DNA of 47,932 bases from Oscillospiraceae bacterium (lineage in GTDB: Bacteria > Bacillota > Clostridia > Oscillospirales > Ruminococcaceae), in contig CAAGEB010000143.1 in the NCBI GenBank assembly GCA_900768705.1, positions 1-47,932 of the forward strand, written 5' to 3'. Positions 23,100 through 31,607 of the stretch are shown here, piece after piece. The number at the start of each line of letters is the position of its first letter. The first letter of the stretch is position 1. Under the pieces are notes generated by a model, which was not told the DNA's origin, did no database searches, and saw nothing but the letters and a program-made list of their open reading frames with translations. The translations under genes and the position numbers were made by a program.

Positions 23100-24632
23100 T
23101 TGGATAACTCAAAGAAATTGTTAATTGTTAAAATAGCTGCATTGTTGGTGTATTCCGCTGTTATTCTTGTGGGAGTGGTTAACCACGAATATTGGTATGA
23201 TGAAAGCCAGGCGTGGAATATTGCCCGTGATAATGACATATCGGGAATTATTGCAATGATGAATCGGGAAGGACATCCTCCGTTGTGGCATTTGATTCTT
23301 CATATTTTCACAAGTCTGGGTTGTTCCTGGAGAGCATTGGGCTTGGTTTCTTGGGCGGTTTCCACAATTACGGCAGGGCTGATTATTTTTTCTCTGCCGG
23401 TTAAACCGTTTTTGAAGGCGGCTATGCTGCTGTCCGGAGGAATGATTTACATAAATTCTGTTATCTCTCGCACCTACTGCCTGATTAATCTTTTTCTGGT
23501 TATTATTGCGTTAATATATCCGAAAAGAAAAGAGCATCCTCTGCTTTTTGGATTAATGCTTGCTCTGCTTGCAAATACTCATATATGTATGTGCGGACTG
23601 GTAGGCATATACGGTATTTATATGCTTATTGATCTTTTTGCGGATTTCGGGAAAAATACCAAGAGGCAGAATGTTCTGAATATATGCGGTCTTTGTATAG
23701 CCGGAATCGGTGTGATTTTGTTGGTTCTTCCTCTTATAGGTTCGACCGACAGACTGGTTTCGGATACACCGGGTAAATACACCTTTAGCAATATAATGAA
23801 TGCACTTCTGCTTTCCGTCACCAATATCTGCAAGAGTGCTGCCGGTCAGACATTTCCGTTTGGAATTGGCAGAATACTGGGGCTTATTCTGGAAATTGTC
23901 TTGATTGTTATGACGGTTGTGTCTGTCCGCAACAAAAGAGCGTTTTGGTCTGTGATTGTTTTTTCGGCTTTCTTCATTGTGATTGACGAAATAATTTGGT
24001 ATTCACAGCCGAACCGCGGAGCTATTTTTGTTTTTGCACTTGTTTCTATGGTTATTGCCGGAAGAGATAATAAAATTCCTGAAGAAAAGCCTCTTAAAAC
24101 CGGAAACGAAACTCTTCGGAATTTATTGACGAAATTTAGAGCTTTTCTAAGAAAAAGAGAAAAAATCACACCTTTTCTTCTCAGTGCGTCCTTGCTGCTT
24201 ACTGCACCCTCCGGAATATTTTTCTATTTTCTTGATATTTTGGGAGAGTTTGACCAGAGCAAAGCTGCCGCTGAATATATAGACAAAAATATCGGTGAAG
24301 ATGCGCTTCTTATGTCAACCTTGGAAGATCAAGTTCCGATATTGACTTATCTTCCGCAAAGGCAAATATTTTCAATTAATTACAGCAGGTTTTATACCTT
24401 CTGCAGCAACAGCTCATCGGATGATGTAAATGTTGATGTTGAAAAAATATCGAAAATTGCCTCGGAACATGATGATATTTATCTTATTTTCCCGGAAAAT
24501 ATTGTGGGAGAGGAAGTGTTTTATGATACAAACAGTGTTGATTTTTATTATGGAAATATCAATCTCTCTATCAGCAAGGTAAGCTATGATGAGATTATGC
24601 AATATGTGAAGTCAATTGCCGAAAGTGTATAA
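23100..24632 (+). CDS. Polytopic membrane protein, probable GT-C fold glycosyltransferase
   Basis: A 510-residue protein with about ten hydrophobic segments. After the first span comes WYDESQAWNIAR, whose acidic pair in the first outer loop resembles the catalytic Asp/Glu of GT-C transferases (GT39/GT83/ArnT-like), followed by REGHPPLWHL, also typical of that loop. A soluble C-terminal part (about 390-510) faces outside. Such enzymes move sugars from polyprenyl phosphate carriers onto surface polymers, lipids or proteins. TTG 23100 is chosen because AAAGGAG lies seven bases upstream. It is a single gene, divergent from the cellulase. Assignment is by motif and topology only. Confidence 0.65.
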   Translation: MDNSKKLLIVKIAALLVYSAVILVGVVNHEYWYDESQAWNIARDNDISGIIAMMNREGHPPLWHLILHIFTSLGCSWRALGLVSWAVSTITAGLIIFSLPVKPFLKAAMLLSGGMIYINSVISRTYCLINLFLVIIALIYPKRKEHPLLFGLMLALLANTHICMCGLVGIYGIYMLIDLFADFGKNTKRQNVLNICGLCIAGIGVILLVLPLIGSTDRLVSDTPGKYTFSNIMNALLLSVTNICKSAAGQTFPFGIGRILGLILEIVLIVMTVVSVRNKRAFWSVIVFSAFFIVIDEIIWYSQPNRGAIFVFALVSMVIAGRDNKIPEEKPLKTGNETLRNLLTKFRAFLRKREKITPFLLSASLLLTAPSGIFFYFLDILGEFDQSKAAAEYIDKNIGEDALLMSTLEDQVPILTYLPQRQIFSINYSRFYTFCSNSSSDDVNVDVEKISKIASEHDDIYLIFPENIVGEEVFYDTNSVDFYYGNINLSISKVSYDEIMQYVKSIAESV

Positions 24633-24858
24633 TTTAAGACTGTCGATAAAGGTACATCCGCTTAGTCACACCGCATCTGAACCTTTCCGGTCAGACTGAT
24701 TTTAGCATTTTTCAACAATCTCATTTGCAATACATTTTATAACTTTATAAACAACAATTACCTTTAATATTTTTTCTCACGGTGAAAATAATAATAACGC
24801 AAAGGCGATTAAGTAAAACCTTTGCAGCTCAATTATTGTAACCAAGGAGAATTTGATT

Positions 24859-25035
24859 ATGTCCAACAAACAGGCAAAGGCAAACCTGAACAACATCAAG
24901 ATGCAGGCTGCCAATGAAGTAGGCGTTACACTCAACAACGGATACAACGGTGATCTTACCGCAAGACAGGCAGGTTCTATCGGCGGTATGATGGTTAAGA
25001 AAATGATCGAATCCTACGAGCAGAACGCACAGTAA
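24859..25035 (+). CDS. Small acid-soluble spore protein, alpha/beta type
   Basis: A 58-residue DNA-binding spore protein. The C-terminal signature NGYNGDLTARQAGSIGGMMV followed by KKMIESYE is diagnostic. These proteins coat and protect spore DNA and are degraded at germination by GPR protease. The usual GPR site glutamate (K-x-E-x-A) is Gln here (KMQAANEVGV), which might slow cleavage. ATG 24859 is nine bases after AAGGAG; TTG two codons upstream is less likely. A hairpin (24799-24805 with 24819-24825) lies in the leader. A sigma-G promoter is expected but I could not place one with confidence. Confidence 0.9.
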   Translation: MSNKQAKANLNNIKMQAANEVGVTLNNGYNGDLTARQAGSIGGMMVKKMIESYEQNAQ

Positions 25036-25066
25036 TCTTACAGCAGGATTTATTGTATTAAACAGG

Positions 25067-25096
25067 ATCCTCCGGGCAGAAGTCCGGGGGATTTTG
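25067..25096 (+). terminator. Terminator of the SASP gene
   Basis: ATCCTCCGG (25067-25075) pairs with CCGGGGGAT (25084-25092) with one G-U, followed by TTTTG, 32 bp after the stop. Confidence 0.75.
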
Positions 25097-25155
25097 CTGG
25101 ATGTAAATACATATCGTTTATTTTTAGGTTTTTAAAAATTTTTTCTGAAAACCTA

Positions 25156-25184
25156 TTGACAAATATTATACGGTATGATATAAT
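25156..25184 (+). promoter_or_regulatory. Perfect consensus promoter of rplJL
   Basis: TTGACA (25156-25161), 17-bp spacer, TATAAT (25179-25184), the strength expected of a ribosomal protein operon. The leader to rplJ is about 160 nt. Confidence 0.92.
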
Positions 25185-25189
25185 AACAT

Positions 25190-25262
25190 TGCTGTTCTAA
25201 AGACAGCAGGTTGACTTTGTCTATAATGTGAGAAATCACGCCTGCCGAAGAATGGGAAGATT
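25190..25262 (+). ncRNA. Ribosomal protein L10 leader RNA
   Basis: The 5' leader between the rplJ promoter and the attenuator contains AAGACAGCAGGTTGAC and later CGCCTGCCGAAGAAT, where GGCAGGC-like and CAGG arms pair as in the L10(L12)4-binding leader of Firmicutes. Boundaries are approximate. It is expected to bind L10-L12 and control rplJL. Confidence 0.7.
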
Positions 25263-25283
25263 ATTATGAATTGTGATATCTTT

Positions 25284-25320
25284 CTCCCTTTCTGTCTTTG
25301 GCGGAAGGGGTTTTGTTTTT
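25284..25320 (+). terminator. Attenuator in the rplJ leader
   Basis: The CTCCCTTTC arm (25284-25292) and GGAAGGGG arm (25303-25310) form a hairpin followed at once by TTTTGTTTTT, i.e. an intrinsic terminator upstream of the coding start. It fits L10-controlled transcription attenuation known for Bacillus rplJL. Confidence 0.75.
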
Positions 25321-25352
25321 GGCAGCAAAATAATAATGAAGGAGTGAACAAA

Positions 25353-25859
25353 ATGCCAAGTGAAAGCGTACTTGCCCAGAAGCAGCAGTTCGTTGCAGAT
25401 CTGACAGAAAAGCTGAAAAATGCAGCAGGCGGCGTTATCGTTGACTACAAAGGCATCTCCGTTGAGGACGATACCAAGCTCAGAAAAGAGCTTCGTGAAA
25501 ACGGTGTTGAGTACTTTGTTGTTAAGAATACTCTGCTGAAGCGTGCAGCTGAAAACGCAGGAATCGAAGGTCTCGAGCCTGCTCTGTCCGGTACTACCGC
25601 AATCGCTCTGTCCAATGAGGACATCATTGTTGCACCGAAGCTTCTGCACAAGAAAGCCGAAAGCTCCGATGGAAAGTTCTCTATCAAGCTGGGCTTTGTA
25701 GATGGTAAGGTAATATCTAAGGAAGAGGTTGAAGCATACGCAAAGCTTCCTTCCAAGGAAACACTGCTTTCTCAGCTCGTATTTATGCTGCAGTCGCCCA
25801 TTCAGCGTCTTGCAATTGCTATCAGCGAGATCGAGAAGAAGCAGAACGAGTCCGCATAA
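25353..25859 (+). CDS. rplJ: 50S ribosomal protein L10
   Basis: A 168-residue protein forming the base of the ribosomal stalk and carrying L7/L12 dimers on its C-terminal helix. Typical motifs are GGVIVDYKGISVEDDTKLRK and FVVKNTLLKRAAENA, with SPIQRLAIAISEIEKK as the L12-binding tail. ATG 25353 is eight bases after AAGGAG. A longer frame begins at 25266, but it runs through the attenuator hairpin and is not the start. It is followed by rplL after 67 bp. Control is expected through the L10 leader and attenuator. Confidence 0.97.
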   Translation: MPSESVLAQKQQFVADLTEKLKNAAGGVIVDYKGISVEDDTKLRKELRENGVEYFVVKNTLLKRAAENAGIEGLEPALSGTTAIALSNEDIIVAPKLLHKKAESSDGKFSIKLGFVDGKVISKEEVEAYAKLPSKETLLSQLVFMLQSPIQRLAIAISEIEKKQNESA

Positions 25860-25926
25860 TTTGCGGAAAACTGCGGCGTAGCCGCAGGATAACACATTAA
25901 AAAAACATATTATGGAGGTAAATAAA

Positions 25927-26307
25927 ATGGCTTCTGAGAAGATTACAAAGATGATTGACGAAGTAAAAGAGCTTTCTGTTCTTGAGCTTAACGAGCTGGT
26001 AAAGGCTCTTGAGGAAGAGTTTGGAGTATCCGCTGCTGCTGTTGCAGCTGCTCCCGCTGCAGGTGCCGGTGCTGCTGCAGGTGCTGCTGAAGAGAAGACT
26101 GAGTTCGATGTAGTTCTCGCTTCCTTCGGTGACGCTAAGATGGCTGTTATCAAGGCTGTTAAGGATATCTGCGGTCTTGGTCTTAAGGAGGCTAAGGAGC
26201 TGGTTGAGGGTGCTCCTAAGGCTATCAAGGAAGGCGTTGCAAAGGCTGAGGCTGAGGAAATCAAGGCTAAGCTGGAAGAAGCAGGCGCTAAGATCGAGCT
26301 TAAGTAA
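25927..26307 (+). CDS. rplL: 50S ribosomal protein L7/L12
   Basis: A 126-residue stalk protein that recruits translation GTPases. N-terminal dimerisation domain (TKMIDEVKELSVLELNELV), an Ala/Gly hinge (about residues 38-52) and the C-terminal domain with FDVVLASFGDAKMAVIKAV and GLGLKEAKELVEGAPK. ATG 25927 is eight bases after GGAGG; the frame extends five codons upstream without a better start. Codon use shifts strongly to GCT and CTT, as expected of one of the most highly expressed genes. Confidence 0.98.
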   Translation: MASEKITKMIDEVKELSVLELNELVKALEEEFGVSAAAVAAAPAAGAGAAAGAAEEKTEFDVVLASFGDAKMAVIKAVKDICGLGLKEAKELVEGAPKAIKEGVAKAEAEEIKAKLEEAGAKIELK

Positions 26308-26317
26308 TTTGGCTTTT

Positions 26318-26349
26318 ATCCCCTTTCGGAAATCCGAAAGGGGATTTTT
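26318..26349. terminator. Strong bidirectional terminator after rplL
   Basis: A perfect 12-bp stem, ATCCCCTTTCGG (26318-26329) with CCGAAAGGGGAT (26334-26345), loop AAAT, followed by TTTT. It ends rplJL and may also serve the convergent cotJ operon. Confidence 0.93.
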
Positions 26350-26423
26350 GTGTTCTGTTTTAAAATTATCAGAGATAATCCCCGTTGTTAAATGCAGCGG
26401 GGATTGTTTAGTATCAGTAAATA

Positions 26424-26987
26424 TCAGCAATGTCCGATCTGCTCCTGATAGTAATTCAGAAGCTCTCCGAAACGCTGGAAATGGACAATCTCTCTTGCTC
26501 GGAGAAATTTTATAACTTCGTTAACATCGGGATCGTCGGAAAGACGGAGGATATTATCGTAGGTTGCCCGTGCTTTCTGCTCTGCGGCAAGGTTTTCCAC
26601 CAAGTCTGCAATTGGGTCGGCTTTTGATTGGAGGCAGGCTGCCGAAAAGGGGACTCCAGACGCCGATGAGGGATAGACGGCATTTGAGTGGCTTACATAG
26701 TAGTCTGCGGCTCCGTATTTATCAAAGCTCTTTGCTCCTTCACCATCGGTTAATTGACCTACAAGGCTTCCAATCATCTCCAGATGCCCCAGTTCTTCGG
26801 TTCCGATATCAGTAAGCAGTGCTTTTCCTCTGTTATCCGGCATTGTAAATCTCTGGGAAAGATAGCGCAGAGAAGCTCCTAACTCCCCGTCATTTCCGCC
26901 ATATTGTTCGGAAATTATCCCCGCAAGGTGGGGGTTTCTGTTTTTTATGCAGACAGGGAATTGCGTTCTTTTTTCAAAAATAAACAT
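26424..26987 (-). CDS. cotJC: Spore coat protein CotJC (manganese catalase family)
   Basis: A 187-residue ferritin-like protein of the Mn-catalase family associated with the spore coat. Metal-binding helices are seen in GELGASLRYLSQRFTM, LTDIGTEELGHLEMIG and AEQKARATYDNIL, with REIVHFQRFGELL at the end; E/H ligands are present. It would remove H2O2 or have a structural role. RBS GAGGTG precedes the ATG. It is third in cotJA-cotJB-cotJC, 21 bp after cotJB. It ends the operon near the bidirectional terminator. Confidence 0.93.
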   Translation of the reverse strand: MFIFEKRTQFPVCIKNRNPHLAGIISEQYGGNDGELGASLRYLSQRFTMPDNRGKALLTDIGTEELGHLEMIGSLVGQLTDGEGAKSFDKYGAADYYVSHSNAVYPSSASGVPFSAACLQSKADPIADLVENLAAEQKARATYDNILRLSDDPDVNEVIKFLRAREIVHFQRFGELLNYYQEQIGHC

Positions 26988-27008
26988 ATCATCACCTCTT
27001 TCGGAATA

Positions 27009-27344
27009 TCAGCCTTGCGGAGGAAAGTTTCCGCATAACCAGTCCCAGGTACCGTCTTTTCCGGAACTTTGTGCGGTAAGAGGATAAAAGCTGTCTTCAA
27101 ATGCTGCAACGCAGGCTTTGTACTGTTTTACCGCTTCACGGAACATATCGATTGCACGGGTATCATCGGGATGAGTATCAAGGTAAAGTTTCAGATCCTG
27201 CGCATAGAAGCTGGCTTCCATAATTGCTCTCATAAGATCGGCACAGGAGTTATCGCTGCTTTCGGCATTTCTTGTTACGGTTTCCCGCATAACGGTTCTG
27301 TTTCCCATATTATTCACGGGACGGCGGAAGTAATTATTTTCCAT
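27009..27344 (-). CDS. cotJB: Spore coat protein CotJB
   Basis: A 111-residue protein whose C-terminal 75 residues match CotJB: LMRAIMEASFYAQDLKLYLD, TRAIDMFREAV and a tryptophan-rich end WDWLCGNFPPQG. The N-terminal 35 residues are Asn/Arg-rich and longer than usual. CotJB works with CotJA and CotJC in the inner coat; its molecular role is not known. The ATG overlaps cotJA by 11 bases, and its ribosome site lies inside cotJA. Confidence 0.9.
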   Translation of the reverse strand: MENNYFRRPVNNMGNRTVMRETVTRNAESSDNSCADLMRAIMEASFYAQDLKLYLDTHPDDTRAIDMFREAVKQYKACVAAFEDSFYPLTAQSSGKDGTWDWLCGNFPPQG

Positions 27345-27498
27345 TGAACAGCCCCCTCTCGTATTCTTCCATAGGGATATTGAGTTCCGGGAATATTGTT
27401 CCGACCTTCATTGCTTTATTCGGCGAATACACTTTTTCCATTCTCTGATTTGGAACAAACGCATATCCGGGACGCTTTGTTACTTTTACTATATCCAT
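27334..27498 (-). CDS. cotJA: Spore coat protein CotJA (54 residues)
   Basis: A short gene easily missed by length cutoffs. The product begins MDIVKVTKRPGYAFVPNQ and includes the CotJA core SPNKAMKVGTIFPELNIP, matching the EALKxGTLFPEL motif of the family. AAAGGGTG lies five bases before ATG 27498. It overlaps cotJB by 11 bases, as is common in this cluster. Upstream on the minus strand CATAAAAT resembles a sigma-E -10 box about 45 bases away, fitting mother-cell expression, but the -35 is not clear. Confidence 0.9.
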   Translation of the reverse strand: MDIVKVTKRPGYAFVPNQRMEKVYSPNKAMKVGTIFPELNIPMEEYERGLFNGK

Positions 27499-27572
27499 AG
27501 AATCACCCTTTCAAAAATTACATTGCGGCACTGCCGCTGAGATATTTTATGCATTCGGCAAAAATGAGTTAC

Positions 27573-27603
27573 AAGAAAAGCCCGGATGTGTATTTCCGGG
27601 CTT
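27573..27603 (-). terminator. Terminator of the P-type ATPase gene
   Basis: On the minus strand AAGCCCGGA (27603-27595) pairs perfectly with TCCGGGCTT (27586-27578), then TTCTTG. It is about 8 bp after the stop codon. Confidence 0.8.
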
Positions 27604-27610
27604 ATATGTA

Positions 27611-29926
27611 TTATTTGTTTTTCCTTAATTTCAAAAACAAACCGGCGGCAATCTGTATTGCAATAATTATTATTGCCAGAACCGAAAGTGAAAGCCGTTC
27701 CGTTCCCGTAAGGGGAGTGATATAAAACATCGATGGAATTATAATAACAGCAAGTACGAAAACCGTGATAAGCACCGCATACATTGCTCCACGCAGCTTA
27801 TTAAAAGGTCTGCACACATTCCACAGAACCGCAAAGCAGGCTATTGCCACCAAAAACATCGCCATTGTGGAAATACTGTCGTCGGAAAAGCCGAAAATGC
27901 TCTGTGAAACCATAAGCAGCACAATACCAACCGCAACGGATAATCCTCCCGGAGCAGCCTTTTTCAGCACATTTGAAAGAAAGCCGCCGTGAACCAGATT
28001 CTTGTTCGGTTCAAGTGCCAGGAGAAAAGAGGGAACACCCACCGCAAGTGCGCTGACCAGCGTCATCTGAATAGGCTTAAGCGGATATGCAAAGGGTATA
28101 AATAGGAAAACCGCCGAAAGAAGAAATGAGAATATCGTCTTTACCAGAAACAGGGAAGCGGAACGCTCAATATTGTTTATACACCGTCTGCCCTCGCCTA
28201 CAACCAGAGGCATTGAGGAAAAATCAGAGCTTTGAAGAACCAGCTGGGAAACACACCTTGCTGCGTCGCTTCCGGACTGCATTGCCACGGAACAGTCTGC
28301 TTCTTTAAGAGCGGGAACATCGTTTACACCGTCGCCGGTCATTGCAACCTTGTGTCCTGCAGCTTTAAGAGCCTTTACAAGTTCCAGCTTTCTGTCCGGC
28401 GTAACCCTTCCGAATACCGTGTATTCTTCCGCAGCAGCAGTAATTTCATCATCGGACAGCAATGATAAATCCACAAAGCAGTCCGCATTTTCCAGACCCG
28501 CCCGCTTTGCCACATTGGAAACCGTAACGGCGTCATCGCCGGAGATTACCTTTATGCAAACACCCTGCTTACGAAAATAATCCAGCGTAGATGGAGCCGA
28601 TGGGCGGATCTTATCTGATAACACAATGATTGATTCGGGAGTAATATCGTTGGGCAGATCGTTATCAATGCAAGGATTTTTGCTGTATGCAAGAAGCAGA
28701 ACCCTCATTCCGCTTCGAGCGTATTTTTCGCATACATCCCGATATTCGGAATATCTTTCCCGCAGAACAAATTCCGGAGCTCCCAGAATAAGCGTTCCAT
28801 AATCCGCAAACTCCACACTGCTCCATTTTCTTGCAGATGAAAAGGGGACAATGTTTTTAACTGTCATTGAGGAACCTCTTGGGAATTTTTCGCCGATTGC
28901 CGAAAGAGTGGAGTTATGCTCGGAAAAAGCTCCCGCAAAAGCATTGAGTGCAGTATCCGAATCAAAATCACTGTTCAGCGGGAGAATTTCTTCCACCTGC
29001 ATACAGCCCTCGGTTATAGTTCCGGTCTTATCCAGACACAGCACATCCACCCTTGCCAATTGTTCAACGCAATATAAATCCTGACAAAGGGTTTTATTCC
29101 GTGCCAGACGGATTGCACTCACCGCCAGAGCCACCGAGGTGAGGAGAACCAGTCCCTCGGGTATCATTCCGATAAGGGCTGCTACCGTGCTTGTAACACC
29201 GTTTTCAACAGACTGCTGTGTTACGAAAAAAGCTTTCAGAAACAGTACAATTCCAAACGGTATAATGCAGACTGAAACTATTTTTATAATCTTGTTGATG
29301 GAGTTCATCATTTCGGAGGAGCGTTTTTTCAGATACTTGGCTTTGCCTGTAATCTTTCCGGAAGTACTCTCTGCACCTACTCTGACCGCCTTTGCCGTGA
29401 CAACGCCTGCCGTGACAAAGCTTCCCGACAGCAGCTCGTCGCCTTCCTTTTTTCCGATAGAGTCGCTTTCTCCGGTAACAAGGCTTTCATCTGTTTCGCA
29501 GCTTCCCTTGAGAATAACGCAGTCCGCACAAACCTGACTTCCGCTTCCGATTATCAGTATGTCGTCGATTACAACATCAGAAACCGCAATTGTCTTTTCC
29601 TTTCCGTCACGAATAACACGAGCCTTAGGCGCAGACAGTATAGAAAGCTTATCGATAGTTCTTTTGGAGCGTATTTCCTGAAAAATTCCGATTGCGGTGT
29701 TGCACAGGATAACCCCCATAAACAGCATATTGCGGTAGCTTCCCACCAGAGCAACCGCAATCGCCAGCAGCACATTAATAAGATTAAACAGCGTAAGGCA
29801 GTTCTCCCGAACAATCTGTCCCACGCTTTTGGTTCTTATATCAAGGCCTGCATTGCTTTTTCCGCATTTTATCCGATCTGAGACCTCTTTTTCGGTAAGT
29901 CCTTTGCTTATTTCAGTGTTTTCCAT
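27611..29926 (-). CDS. Cation-transporting P-type ATPase
   Basis: A 771-residue ion pump. Actuator motif TGES (151-154), PEGL in the M4 ion pathway (256-259), phosphorylation site DKTGT (299-303) and the hinge TGDGVND further on; about ten membrane segments. The sequence around PEGLVLLTSVALAVSAIRLA resembles the Ca2+/Mg2+ (P2/P3-like) pumps of Firmicutes, and it lacks the CPC motif and N-terminal metal-binding domain of heavy-metal pumps. The ion cannot be fixed from sequence. It is a single gene with a consensus promoter and terminator; the ATG follows GGGAGA. Confidence 0.9.
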   Translation of the reverse strand: MENTEISKGLTEKEVSDRIKCGKSNAGLDIRTKSVGQIVRENCLTLFNLINVLLAIAVALVGSYRNMLFMGVILCNTAIGIFQEIRSKRTIDKLSILSAPKARVIRDGKEKTIAVSDVVIDDILIIGSGSQVCADCVILKGSCETDESLVTGESDSIGKKEGDELLSGSFVTAGVVTAKAVRVGAESTSGKITGKAKYLKKRSSEMMNSINKIIKIVSVCIIPFGIVLFLKAFFVTQQSVENGVTSTVAALIGMIPEGLVLLTSVALAVSAIRLARNKTLCQDLYCVEQLARVDVLCLDKTGTITEGCMQVEEILPLNSDFDSDTALNAFAGAFSEHNSTLSAIGEKFPRGSSMTVKNIVPFSSARKWSSVEFADYGTLILGAPEFVLRERYSEYRDVCEKYARSGMRVLLLAYSKNPCIDNDLPNDITPESIIVLSDKIRPSAPSTLDYFRKQGVCIKVISGDDAVTVSNVAKRAGLENADCFVDLSLLSDDEITAAAEEYTVFGRVTPDRKLELVKALKAAGHKVAMTGDGVNDVPALKEADCSVAMQSGSDAARCVSQLVLQSSDFSSMPLVVGEGRRCINNIERSASLFLVKTIFSFLLSAVFLFIPFAYPLKPIQMTLVSALAVGVPSFLLALEPNKNLVHGGFLSNVLKKAAPGGLSVAVGIVLLMVSQSIFGFSDDSISTMAMFLVAIACFAVLWNVCRPFNKLRGAMYAVLITVFVLAVIIIPSMFYITPLTGTERLSLSVLAIIIIAIQIAAGLFLKLRKNK

Positions 29927-29961
29927 ATATTTCTCCCGTTTAGTGCGAATGTATTATAAAA

Positions 29962-29990
29962 ATTATAAACCTTATTCTCGTTTATGTCAA
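29962..29990 (-). promoter_or_regulatory. Perfect consensus promoter of the P-type ATPase gene
   Basis: On the minus strand TTGACA (29985-29990), 17-bp spacer, TATAAT (29962-29967), 36 bp upstream of the start codon. Confidence 0.9.
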
Positions 29991-30048
29991 GGGTTTTTGT
30001 GAAATAACAAAATATTTTATGACAGGAAAATGAAATTTTCCCAATCGC

Positions 30049-30077
30049 TTGCTTTTTTTGCGCAAATGAGTTATAAT
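30049..30077 (+). promoter_or_regulatory. Promoter of the citrate synthase gene
   Basis: TTGCTT (30049-30054), 17-bp spacer, TATAAT (30072-30077). An 85-nt leader follows with a hairpin GGCATTACCG/CGGTGCTGCC (two central mismatches), and a smaller stem touches the ribosome site. Confidence 0.75.
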
Positions 30078-30161
30078 GTAAGATAAAGTACCTGCCGAAA
30101 GGCTTTTGTGGCATTACCGAAAAGAGATTTAGCGGTGCTGCCGTTGACGACAGGAGGAAAA

Positions 30162-31493
30162 ATGAGTAAAGACATTGTAATGGATTATGCAGAGAGAAAG
30201 CAGTCCCTTTGCCGGGAGAACGATTGTATTCCCGACGAACTTTACAGCAAATACGGAGTAAACCGCGGACTGCGTGACATTAACGGAAAAGGAGTACTCA
30301 CAGGTCTTACAACCATTTCCAAAATGATTTCATTCAAGGATGTGGACGGGGTAAAAACTCCCTGTGAAGGTGAACTCTGGTACAGAGGCTATAACATCAA
30401 GGATCTGGTGGCAATGAGCGGTAATGACTGCTTTGGCTTTGAGCGGACGGCATATCTGCTCCTATTCGGTGAATATCCGGACGAAAAAGAGGCTGAGGAA
30501 TTTAAAACTATTCTTGGCGAATGCAGAACTCTTCCCACCAATTTTACCAGAGATGTAATTATGAAGGCTCCCAGCCGTGATATCATGAACAGTATGACCC
30601 GCAGTATTCTCACTCTGGCGTCCTATGACCCCACTGCGTTGAATGCAACTCTCGCAGACAATCTGAGACAGTGCATTATGCTGACTGCGATTTTCCCGAT
30701 GCTTGCCGTGTATGGGTATCATGCCTATAATCATTATGATAATAATGAGAGTATGTATATTCACCGTCCCGATCCCGCTTTATCAACGGCGGAAAATCTA
30801 CTGATGATGCTTCGACCGGATAAAAGCTTCACCCAGCTAGAGGCAAAGGTTCTTGATGTGGCTTTGATGCTTCACATGGAACATGGCGGAGGAAACAACT
30901 CCACCTTTACCACAAGAGTAGTAACTTCATCGGGTTCGGATACATATTCCACCATTGCCGCAGCTATGTCCTCGCTGAAAGGTCCGAAGCATGGCGGCGC
31001 AAATATTAAGGTTATGGAAATGATGCAGAATATCCGTGAAAATGTCAGCGACATCAAAGACTTTGACGAGGTTGACGCATATCTGGGAAAGATACTTGCG
31101 GGAGAGGTATTCGACCACAAAGGTTTGATTTACGGTATGGGACACGCAGTTTATTCTCTGTCCGACCCCAGAGAGCGGATTTTTAGTGCCTATGTTGACA
31201 AGCTGGCAGCCGCAAAGCAGCGCAACGATGATTTGCTTCTGTACAAACATATTGAGGAAACGGCACCTAAGCTTATTTCGCAGAAGCGGAAGATAATGAA
31301 GGGTGTAAGTCCCAATGTGGATTTTTACAGCGGCTTCGTTTATGATATGCTTGGAATACCTCAGGAGCTGTTTACGGCAATTTTCGCAGTGGCTAGAATT
31401 GCAGGGTGGAGTGCTCACCGTATTGAGGAGCTGAATACCGCAAGCAAAATAATCCGTCCCGCTTATATGAGCGTTATGAAGGAAAGGAATTGA
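30162..31493 (+). CDS. gltA: Citrate synthase (citrate/2-methylcitrate synthase family)
   Basis: A 443-residue enzyme condensing acetyl-CoA with oxaloacetate. Catalytic histidines sit in MLHMEHGGGNNSTF and YGMGHAVYSLSDPRERI, with the aspartate region PNVDFYSGFVYDMLGIP. It supplies 2-oxoglutarate for glutamate in an anaerobe with a partial TCA path. ATG 30162 is four bases after AGGAGG; a longer frame from 30108 overlaps the structured leader and is rejected. The N-terminal extension of about 60 residues is typical of the clostridial form. A hairpin terminator may lie at 31608-31638. Confidence 0.95.
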   Translation: MSKDIVMDYAERKQSLCRENDCIPDELYSKYGVNRGLRDINGKGVLTGLTTISKMISFKDVDGVKTPCEGELWYRGYNIKDLVAMSGNDCFGFERTAYLLLFGEYPDEKEAEEFKTILGECRTLPTNFTRDVIMKAPSRDIMNSMTRSILTLASYDPTALNATLADNLRQCIMLTAIFPMLAVYGYHAYNHYDNNESMYIHRPDPALSTAENLLMMLRPDKSFTQLEAKVLDVALMLHMEHGGGNNSTFTTRVVTSSGSDTYSTIAAAMSSLKGPKHGGANIKVMEMMQNIRENVSDIKDFDEVDAYLGKILAGEVFDHKGLIYGMGHAVYSLSDPRERIFSAYVDKLAAAKQRNDDLLLYKHIEETAPKLISQKRKIMKGVSPNVDFYSGFVYDMLGIPQELFTAIFAVARIAGWSAHRIEELNTASKIIRPAYMSVMKERN

Positions 31494-31607
31494 AAATAGT
31501 CCGGAGATAAACCTTTGTGAGATAGGAAGCTTTTTCTACAGGCTGGAAGCCTTTGCAGTAAAAAATGCACAGGAACAGTCAGACAATTCCGGGGCAAATT
31601 ACTATGT

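Noticed and set aside
24640..24850. Sigma-G promoter for the SASP gene
   Set aside because: A CATTTTA -10-like string exists but no -35 at acceptable spacing was found.
25236..26264. 342-codon minus-strand ORF opposite rplJL
   Set aside because: Shadow of ribosomal protein genes; Ala/Ser-rich artefact of GCT codons.
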